Below, one piece after another: positions 58,801 through 64,000 of a DNA stretch of 64,000 nucleotides. The notes under the pieces are model-generated. The model was given only the letters and a program-made list of their open reading frames with translations, made no database searches and was not told the DNA's origin. The stretch is from Wenzhouxiangella limi. Lineage in GTDB: Bacteria > Pseudomonadota > Gammaproteobacteria > Xanthomonadales > Wenzhouxiangellaceae. The first letter of the stretch is position 1, and the number at the start of each line of letters is the position of its first letter. Location of the stretch: the NCBI RefSeq assembly GCF_010499265.1, contig NZ_JAAGSC010000043.1, positions 7,843-71,842 of the forward strand, read 5' to 3'. Both the position numbers and the translations under genes were made by a program.

Positions 58801-59555
58801 GGCTTGAAGTGGAACTGCTGGATATCAGCGGGCCGGACCTGCGGCTGCAGGGAACCGGGCGCTGGCTGGATACCGGTGCCGGTCCAGACTCGCAGTTCGC
58901 GGGCCGGATCAGTACCCCGAGCCTCAGCGCGCTGTTGACTGCCGCCGGCTACGATCCCGGCATTCAGGCCAGCCGGGCCCAGGTCGATCTGGATGTGCGG
59001 TGGCCGGGCGCGCCCAGTGATTTCTCCATGAGCCGGCTGCTCGGAAGCTTGGCGTTGTGGATCGACGACGGGCAGATTCCGGAAGCCCGCCCCGGTGCCG
59101 GCCGTCTGCTGGGCCTGGTCAGTTTCAACGCCATTCCGCGGCGCCTGATGCTGGATTTTCGCGACGTGTTCAGCCCCGGGATGCGCTTCGATGAGATTGA
59201 GGGATCCTTCGATCTGGCCGGCGGGAAAGCCCGGACGGACGGCCTCGTGCTTCGCTCCACCGCCGCGGTGATGACCATCATCGGTCAGACTGACATGGTT
59301 GCGCGCGAGTACGATCAGACCCTGCGCGTCGAGCCGGGCCTGGGTGCATCGCTGCCGGTGATCGGCGGGCTGGCCGGCGGGCCGGTCGGCGCTGCCGCCG
59401 GCCTGGTCCTGCGCCAGTTGTTCGACGGCCCGCTGCGAGATGTTGCCGAGGTCCGCTACCGCATCACCGGTTCCTGGGATTCGCCCCAGATCGAACTGGT
59501 CGATGCCCGGGTCATCGAACACGACCAAACCGATCCATCCGCCGCTCAGGATTGA
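55809..59555 (+). CDS. yhdP: YhdP-family AsmA-like protein
   Basis: 1,248 residues. One membrane helix (about 20-42, [17 protein letters not shown]) and a very long periplasmic beta-structured part with AsmA/TamB-like repeats (DUF3971), ending [10 protein letters not shown]. YhdP carries phospholipids to the outer membrane with TamB and YdbH in E. coli. TTG 55809 overlaps the rng stop by four bases; no better start precedes the helix. rng-yhdP-tldD order is conserved in gammaproteobacteria. Confidence 0.9.
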   Translation: MTESSSPSRLARLARRLRALGLTTLAVIIIATAVLVGIGRTLLPHADQLRPWLERQLSERFGQTVELEQVQAQWPRLTPSLTLIGLQVGADQAQGLGIDAARLEFHLPNLFDPGANLMRLVVLGPEVLFAQDADGQWGLELATGVMMRGGMSEPGLPGLDVLLRDARLRARPRIGPEFALLVPEGGIRRDGEQTLLYGSLQAGPDRSRRDGIRLRLHHPDGQWRAADGWLGIEGLALADWLPGIDAGSELASVRVDLESWLHWSAADDELRVDLDFDLRPGEDAAPLAGQAMVVRNGQVLQAQIDRLTRSGEPVAEGLALARDQRRWALAADALDLGGLYEVLDPWLGFLDGWPEAVDGRVHDLILGLDSPWSLHAAQGRIDQLSFALPDPFPSVDSVDLRFDRLGDRLVVAPSGQPVIRWPHLLRGEVALDDIAGRVVLGRDSVELRGLSLDSAVAAASADGWIYLEQPRPFLDLFIRADRVGPVDPRPYLPHRIIPPPAMRWLDQALVGVGDAHGHVNLHLRAGTRTRALHPGSYQAHIDFRDVDLDYWPDWPNARKLGGQVDFVGRRLSGRVEQGRLGEIDVAAREVQIADLVAPELSLQLTSNQTDAGDLATTLSEIPVTGWQAVLEPMRWSGPMDLEVALNLPFRRMRDWTIAGSARLDDANLELPVIDARLDSIAAAIDFDQAGIDPVRLEAELAGQRQELNLSAGFEAPAWLALSGSLNPAGLMPRTGLPGALAQRMTGASDWRYRLEGNDGGGLRMTLAGDLDGLALDWPAPFAKPASVAWPLEAELMVAGDALDLGFRLDDLVSGQVAVGENHWSTALAFGGQTATLPAPPGLTVSGQVDALALDDWFALLEVPAEGARLVGPSRLEVDLAAERVGLAGIRTGPARLSMSRADDLLTMAMESPELAGTLSVPIRAAAGRAIVADLAWMHLPPGVDQRLARNWEAQLPAGQTSRFSPVGLPPFSVVVEELRRGDLELGRLRLEAHPVADGLEVELLDISGPDLRLQGTGRWLDTGAGPDSQFAGRISTPSLSALLTAAGYDPGIQASRAQVDLDVRWPGAPSDFSMSRLLGSLALWIDDGQIPEARPGAGRLLGLVSFNAIPRRLMLDFRDVFSPGMRFDEIEGSFDLAGGKARTDGLVLRSTAAVMTIIGQTDMVAREYDQTLRVEPGLGASLPVIGGLAGGPVGAAAGLVLRQLFDGPLRDVAEVRYRITGSWDSPQIELVDARVIEHDQTDPSAAQD

Positions 59556-59610
59556 ATCCCCAGCCCGGCGACCGGATATAGTCGGGTCCACCTTCCACTT
59601 GGAAACGTTC

Positions 59611-61041
59611 ATGTACGAACAAGTCCGCGATCAGCTCCTCGCACCGGCCGGGCTCGGCCATTCCGAAATCGATCTGGCGCTGGGGCGTTTGCTGGCGCGC
59701 GGCATCGACTTCGGTGAGCTGTATTTCCAGCGCCGGGTCCGTGAGGGCTGGGTGCTCGAGGACGGCAGCGTCAAGAACGGCAGCTGGGACGTGGACCAGG
59801 GAGTGGGCGTGCGCGCCGTCGCCGGCACCGGTACCGGCTTTGCCTACGCCGACAGCCTGGCCCTGCCGGCGCTGCTGGATGCCGCCGACAGCGCCCGCGC
59901 GATCAGCCGGAAGGCCGGCGACGGTCGGGTCCGGGCGATCAGGGTCCAGAACGGTCCGGCCCGCTACCTGGCAGCCGATCCGACCGCCGAAGGCAACTCG
60001 GCCGAGCGGGTCGAACTGCTGCGCACCATTGATGCCTATGTGCGCTCACTCGACAGCCGCGTCAGCCAGGCGACGGTCTCGCTGTCGGCCAGCCAGGACC
60101 AGATCGTGGTGGCCGCCACCGACGGCACGCTGGCCGGCGACCAGCGCCCGCTGGTGCGGCTTGATATCCGGGTGCTGATGGAACAGGGCGACCGGCGCGA
60201 GCAGGGCTTCAGCGGCGGCGGCGGGCGCTACGGTCTGGCGGATCTGACCGATCCCGAAGTTTGGCAGGAATACGCCCGCGAAGCGGTGCGGCAGGCCACG
60301 ATCAACCTGGGCGCCGAACCGGCCCCGGCCGGCCACATGACGGTGGTGCTGGGTGCCGGCTGGCCGGGCGTGCTGCTGCACGAGGCGGTCGGCCATGGTC
60401 TGGAGGGTGATTTCAACCGCAAGGGCATCTCGGCCTTCAGCGGCCGCATGGGCGAACAGGTGGCGACATCGGAATGCACGGTGGTCGATGACGGCACCCT
60501 GGACAGCCGGCGCGGTTCGCTGAGCATCGATGATGAAGGCACGCCCAGCGGCTGCACCACGCTGATCGAGAAGGGCCGACTGGTCGGCTACATGCAAGAC
60601 AAGCTCAATGCCCGGTTGATGGGCGTTGAATCCACCGGCAATGGTCGCCGCGAATCCTTTGCCCACCTGCCGATGCCGCGCATGACCAATACCTACATGC
60701 TGCCCGGGCAGCACGATCCGGGCGAGATCATCGCTTCGGTCGACGACGGTATCTACGCGGTCAACTTCAACGGTGGCCAGGTCGACATCACTTCGGGCAA
60801 GTTCGTTTTTGCCGCTTCCGAGGCCTACCGCATCCGCAACGGCAAGGTCGGCCCGGCGATCAAGGGCGCGACCCTGATCGGCAATGGCCCCGACGTTCTG
60901 ACCCGGGTCGGCATGGTCGGCAACGACCTGGCGCTGGACACCGGGGTCGGCGTGTGCGGCAAGGAGGGCCAGAGTCTGCCGGTCGGCGTTGGTCAGCCCA
61001 CCCTGCGGGTCGACGGCCTGACGGTGGGGGGCACTTCGTGA
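59611..61041 (+). CDS. tldD: Metalloprotease TldD
   Basis: 476 residues. Zinc motif [11 protein letters not shown] (HExxxH, 257-262). TldD and TldE form the heterodimer that digests unfolded peptides, including the CcdA antitoxin and modified peptides such as microcin B17. ATG 59611 follows yhdP by 55 bases, and the stop overlaps pmbA. The N-terminal half has the expected repeats ([11 protein letters not shown]) and the C-terminus [17 protein letters not shown]. Confidence 0.96.
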   Translation: MYEQVRDQLLAPAGLGHSEIDLALGRLLARGIDFGELYFQRRVREGWVLEDGSVKNGSWDVDQGVGVRAVAGTGTGFAYADSLALPALLDAADSARAISRKAGDGRVRAIRVQNGPARYLAADPTAEGNSAERVELLRTIDAYVRSLDSRVSQATVSLSASQDQIVVAATDGTLAGDQRPLVRLDIRVLMEQGDRREQGFSGGGGRYGLADLTDPEVWQEYAREAVRQATINLGAEPAPAGHMTVVLGAGWPGVLLHEAVGHGLEGDFNRKGISAFSGRMGEQVATSECTVVDDGTLDSRRGSLSIDDEGTPSGCTTLIEKGRLVGYMQDKLNARLMGVESTGNGRRESFAHLPMPRMTNTYMLPGQHDPGEIIASVDDGIYAVNFNGGQVDITSGKFVFAASEAYRIRNGKVGPAIKGATLIGNGPDVLTRVGMVGNDLALDTGVGVCGKEGQSLPVGVGQPTLRVDGLTVGGTS

Positions 61042-62423
61042 GCCGCGTTGACCTGCTCGCCGAAGGTGGCGTGACCGGGCTGCTGGACGATCCTGAGCGA
61101 GAAAATGAGCTGTTGACCGGCATTGCCCGCCGAATGCTGGATCGCGCCGCCCGGCGGGGCGCCGACCAGGCCGAGGTCGGGGTCAGTTCCGGTCTCAACC
61201 GCGAAGCCGGCGTGCGGCTCGGTGAGGTCGAGGTGCTTGAAGAGGCGCGCGATCGCGGCGTGCGGGTAACCGTGTACCGCGACGGCTGCTCGGGCTCTGC
61301 CAGCACCGGTGATCTGCGCCCGGAGATTCTTGACCAGACCGTGGACCGCGCGCTTGCGATCGCGCGCCATACCCAGCTTGATCCGGCCTCCGGCCTGGCC
61401 GAGGCCGAACTCATGGCCACTTCGCTGCCGGACCTGGATCTCTGGCATCCCCTGGATGTCAGCATGGACACGCTCATCCGGCGGGCCCAGGAGATCGAGC
61501 AGGCAGGCCGCGGGGGTGATAAGCGGATTTCCAACTCCGAGGGTGCCAGCGTGTCGGCCGAGGCCGCACTGAGCGTGTACGCCAACAGCCATGGCTTTCT
61601 TGGCAGCCAGCGCGGAACCCGCTACTCGCAGCACTGCATCCTGATCGCCGCCGACGATTCCGGGATGCAGCGTGACTACGACTGGGACGCCCGTCGGCGC
61701 TTCGACCAGCTGGCCGATCCGGCTACGACCGGGCGCGAGGCCGCGCGCCGGACGGCGGCCCGCCTGGGCGTGCGGCGCATGCCGACCGGACGCTTTCCGG
61801 TGCTGTTCGTGCCCGAGGTGGCGCGCGGCTTGATCGGGCACCTGGTGGGCGCGGTTTCCGGCGGTCAGCTTTATCGCCGCGCCAGCTTTCTGCTCGATTC
61901 GCTGGGCTCACGGGTGCTGCCCGAATGGGCGTCGCTGATCGAGTCGCCCCGTCTTCCGGGCGGGCCGGCGTCATCGGCTTTCGACGGCGACGGTGTGGCC
62001 ACGAAGGACTCGGCGCTGGTCGCTCAGGGCATCCTCGAGCGCTACGTGCTCGGCAGCTATTCGGCCCGTCGTCTGGGCCTGACCACCACGGCCAACGCCG
62101 GGGGCGTGCGCAACCTGCGCTTTTCCGGCGGCGGGCACTCATACGATGATCTGGTGGCCGAATTGGGGCGCGGTCTGATCGTGACCGAGGTCATGGGCCA
62201 GGGGGTCAACCTGGTCACCGGCGACTACTCGCGCGGCGCGGCCGGTTTCTGGGTCGAAAACGGCGAGATCGCCTGGCCGGTCGAGGAAATCACCATTGCC
62301 GGCCACCTGCGCGAGATGCTGACCGGCCTGCGCGCGGCCGGAATCGATCACGACGAGCGCCGGAGTATCCAGGTGCCGTCGCTGCTGGTCGATGAAATGA
62401 CCGTCGCCGGGCAGGACGCCTGA
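61038..62423 (+). CDS. pmbA: TldD partner PmbA (TldE)
   Basis: 461 residues, same fold as TldD but without the HExxxH zinc site; it completes the protease. Conserved pieces are [40 protein letters not shown] and the C-terminal [20 protein letters not shown] overlaps the tldD stop. Given the peptide-modifying hvf genes 14 kb upstream, TldDE could also help to trim modified peptides, but nothing in the sequence links them. Confidence 0.94.
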   Translation: MSRVDLLAEGGVTGLLDDPERENELLTGIARRMLDRAARRGADQAEVGVSSGLNREAGVRLGEVEVLEEARDRGVRVTVYRDGCSGSASTGDLRPEILDQTVDRALAIARHTQLDPASGLAEAELMATSLPDLDLWHPLDVSMDTLIRRAQEIEQAGRGGDKRISNSEGASVSAEAALSVYANSHGFLGSQRGTRYSQHCILIAADDSGMQRDYDWDARRRFDQLADPATTGREAARRTAARLGVRRMPTGRFPVLFVPEVARGLIGHLVGAVSGGQLYRRASFLLDSLGSRVLPEWASLIESPRLPGGPASSAFDGDGVATKDSALVAQGILERYVLGSYSARRLGLTTTANAGGVRNLRFSGGGHSYDDLVAELGRGLIVTEVMGQGVNLVTGDYSRGAAGFWVENGEIAWPVEEITIAGHLREMLTGLRAAGIDHDERRSIQVPSLLVDEMTVAGQDA

Positions 62424-62429
62424 GGGTTC

Positions 62430-63821
62430 TTACAGAGCCTCGGACGCGAAATCGGCCAGGCGCGAGCGCTCACCGCGCCGGAGCGTGACGTGTCCGGCGT
62501 GCGGCCAGTGCTTGAACCGGTCGACGGCAAATGTCAGCCCGGATGTGGTCTCGGTCAGGTAGGGCGTGTCGATCTGCTCGACGTTGCCCAGGCAGATGAT
62601 TTTGGTTCCGGGACCGGCGCGGGTGACCAGGGTCTTCATCTGCTTGGGGGTGATGTTCTGGGCCTCGTCGATGATCAGATAGCGGTTGAGGAAGGTCCGT
62701 CCGCGCATGAAGTTCAGCGAGCGGATCTTGATGCGTGAGGCCAGCAGGTCGTTGGTCGCGGCCCGGCCCCATTCACCGCCGTGGCCGTCGGCCTCGGTCA
62801 GCACCTCCAGGTTGTCGGTCAGCGCGCCCATCCACGGCGTCATCTTTTCTTCTTCGGTACCGGGCAGGTAGCCGATTTCATCACCGACCGAAACCGTCGC
62901 CCGGGTCATGATGATCTCGCGATAGTGCTTGTCGTCCAGCGTCTGGGCCAGTCCAGCGGCCAGGGCCAGCAGGGTTTTGCCGGTGCCGGCAGTGCCAAGC
63001 AGGGTGACGAAATCGATTTGCGGATCCATCAGCAGGTTGAGGGCGAAGTTCTGCTCGGGGTTGCGTGCCCGGATGCCCCAGACATCGTGCTGACTGCGGC
63101 GGTAATCGCGCGCTACTTCCAGGATGACCTGGTGTTCCTCGACCCGACGAACCAGCGCCTCGATACCGCTGTCGCCGGCCAGGCGCAGGCACTGGTTGGG
63201 GTGCCAGTCCTCCTCGTCACCGCGCCGGATGCGGTAGAAGGTGCGACCGTCCTCGGTCCAGGAATGTTCGGGTTGGTGAAGATCCCAGAAACTGTGGTCG
63301 AGCTCGCGCATGCCGGTATACAGCAGACTCAGGTCATCGAGCGCGCGATCGTTGTGATAGTCCTCGGCCAGCAGGCCGTGGATGGCGGCCTTGATGCGCA
63401 GGTTAATGTCCTTGGAGACCAGCACAACCTGCTTTTCCGGGTGCCTGCGGGTCAGACTCAGCGCGGCCAGAAGAATCTTGTTGTCGGCCACCGACTGGTC
63501 ACCGACCAGCTCGTCGACGCTGCCGAGCTGGTCGGTCTGGAAGAACAGTCGGCCCGTGCCGACCTTGAGCTTCAGCCCGTCCGGCTCGGTCAGGGCGAGG
63601 CCCTGTTCAAGGTCGGCGCCTTCCCCCATGAGGTGGCCGATAAAACGACTGGCCTGGCGGACGTTTCTGGCGACCTCGGACAAGCCCTTCTTGGCCCGGT
63701 CCAGTTCCTCGAGCACGATCATCGGCAAAAACACGTCGTGTTCGGCGAACCGGAACAGGGCGGTCGGATCGTGCATCAGGACATTGGTGTCGAGCAGGTA
63801 CAGACGCCGACATTCGCTCAT
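62430..63821 (-). CDS. PhoH-family PIN-ATPase
   Basis: 463 residues. A PIN nuclease domain (about 8-150: LYLLDTNVLMHDP, VVLVSKDINLRIKA) is joined to a PhoH-type P-loop ATPase (GTAGTGKTLLALAAG near 276; DEAQNITPKQMKTL). This is the PhoH2/YlaK layout, which unwinds and cleaves RNA. The gene converges on pmbA and follows bcp on the minus strand by 28 bases. Confidence 0.94.
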   Translation of the reverse strand: MSECRRLYLLDTNVLMHDPTALFRFAEHDVFLPMIVLEELDRAKKGLSEVARNVRQASRFIGHLMGEGADLEQGLALTEPDGLKLKVGTGRLFFQTDQLGSVDELVGDQSVADNKILLAALSLTRRHPEKQVVLVSKDINLRIKAAIHGLLAEDYHNDRALDDLSLLYTGMRELDHSFWDLHQPEHSWTEDGRTFYRIRRGDEEDWHPNQCLRLAGDSGIEALVRRVEEHQVILEVARDYRRSQHDVWGIRARNPEQNFALNLLMDPQIDFVTLLGTAGTGKTLLALAAGLAQTLDDKHYREIIMTRATVSVGDEIGYLPGTEEEKMTPWMGALTDNLEVLTEADGHGGEWGRAATNDLLASRIKIRSLNFMRGRTFLNRYLIIDEAQNITPKQMKTLVTRAGPGTKIICLGNVEQIDTPYLTETTSGLTFAVDRFKHWPHAGHVTLRRGERSRLADFASEAL

Positions 63822-63849
63822 GGTCGTTGCAGCTCCATCTTAAAAAGGG

Positions 63850-64000
63850 TCAGCCCAGCTTTTGCACTTCCGCCAGCACGGCCTCGACGTGGCCTGGCAC
63901 CTTGACCTTTCGCCATTCGGTGACCAGCTTCCCGTCGGCGTCGAACAGGAAGCTGCTGCGCTCGATCCCCATGACTTTCTTGCCGTACATGTTCTTTTCC
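63850..64000 (-). CDS. bcp: Thiol peroxidase Bcp, C-terminal part (cut by window)
   Basis: Only the last 49 residues are here: KNMYGKKVMGIERSSFLFD, KVKVPGHVEAVL and the C-terminal KLG before TGA. This is the conserved end of Bcp/PrxQ peroxiredoxins, which reduce hydroperoxides using thioredoxin. The catalytic Cys lies outside the window. It is not broken, only truncated by the window edge. Confidence 0.8.
   Translation of the reverse strand, partial: EKNMYGKKVMGIERSSFLFDADGKLVTEWRKVKVPGHVEAVLAEVQKLG

Noticed and set aside
56055-59612. 1,185-codon minus-strand frame opposite yhdP
   Set aside because: Shadow of the AsmA-like gene; no start signal, no family similarity.

Overview
This is a chromosomal window from a high-GC gammaproteobacterium. 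The best fit is the Xanthomonadales/Chromatiales borderland, for example a Wenzhouxiangella- or Lysobacter-like organism. The grounds are a fused aspartokinase/diaminopimelate decarboxylase, a Clp-type CRP regulator divergent from speD, YheS, ErpA and HemJ of gammaproteobacterial type, and secreted delta-60 repeat proteins. This is inference from gene content; there is no rRNA gene to confirm it. No tRNA, rRNA, CRISPR array or insertion sequence was recognised.

Layout. 1-9072: two large secreted proteins, a delta-60 beta-propeller-like protein and an M64-type metallopeptidase, sharing a C-terminal IFxDxF motif. 9098-14308: lysAC, a PP2C phosphatase, a Clp-like regulator and speD. 14328-21843: a YhaN/YhaO (SbcCD-like) nuclease pair, the ABC-F protein YheS and a YgjP-like metalloprotease. 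21875-26951: a dicarboxylate/amino-acid symporter, a bidirectional terminator, a membrane pyrophosphatase, prmA and rsmE. 27050-33677: a type II secretion run gspGHIJKLMN, continuing into an inositol-monophosphatase-family gene and nudE. 33804-37063: hemJ, a candidate small RNA, erpA, an AmpE-like gene and an amidohydrolase. 37104-41755 (minus): DUF3429 protein, ABC ATPase, fused FtsX permease and AttH-like protein. 41756-42264: a gene-free region with two opposed intrinsic terminators and a candidate structured RNA. 42265-43707: pgi.

43856-47274 is the most interesting block. It encodes a small secreted precursor with seven Cys in EGxCG pentapeptides, a DUF692/MNIO enzyme, a DUF2063 partner, a DoxX-family membrane protein and a FixJ-type response regulator. 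This matches the HvfABCD/bufferin class of copper-binding, cysteine-modified RiPP systems. An 11-bp inverted repeat overlaps the ribosome binding site of the DoxX gene.

47297-64000: a lipoprotein gene, then a long housekeeping run leuS-lptE-holA-nadD-rsfS-rlmH-maf-rng-yhdP-tldD-pmbA, mostly with overlapping start/stop codons. It ends against convergent phoH-like and bcp (partial) genes.

The T2SS run lacks gspC, D, E and F here. If those exist elsewhere in the genome, the two large secreted proteins at the left end are plausible cargo. Many shadow reading frames opposite real genes were discarded.
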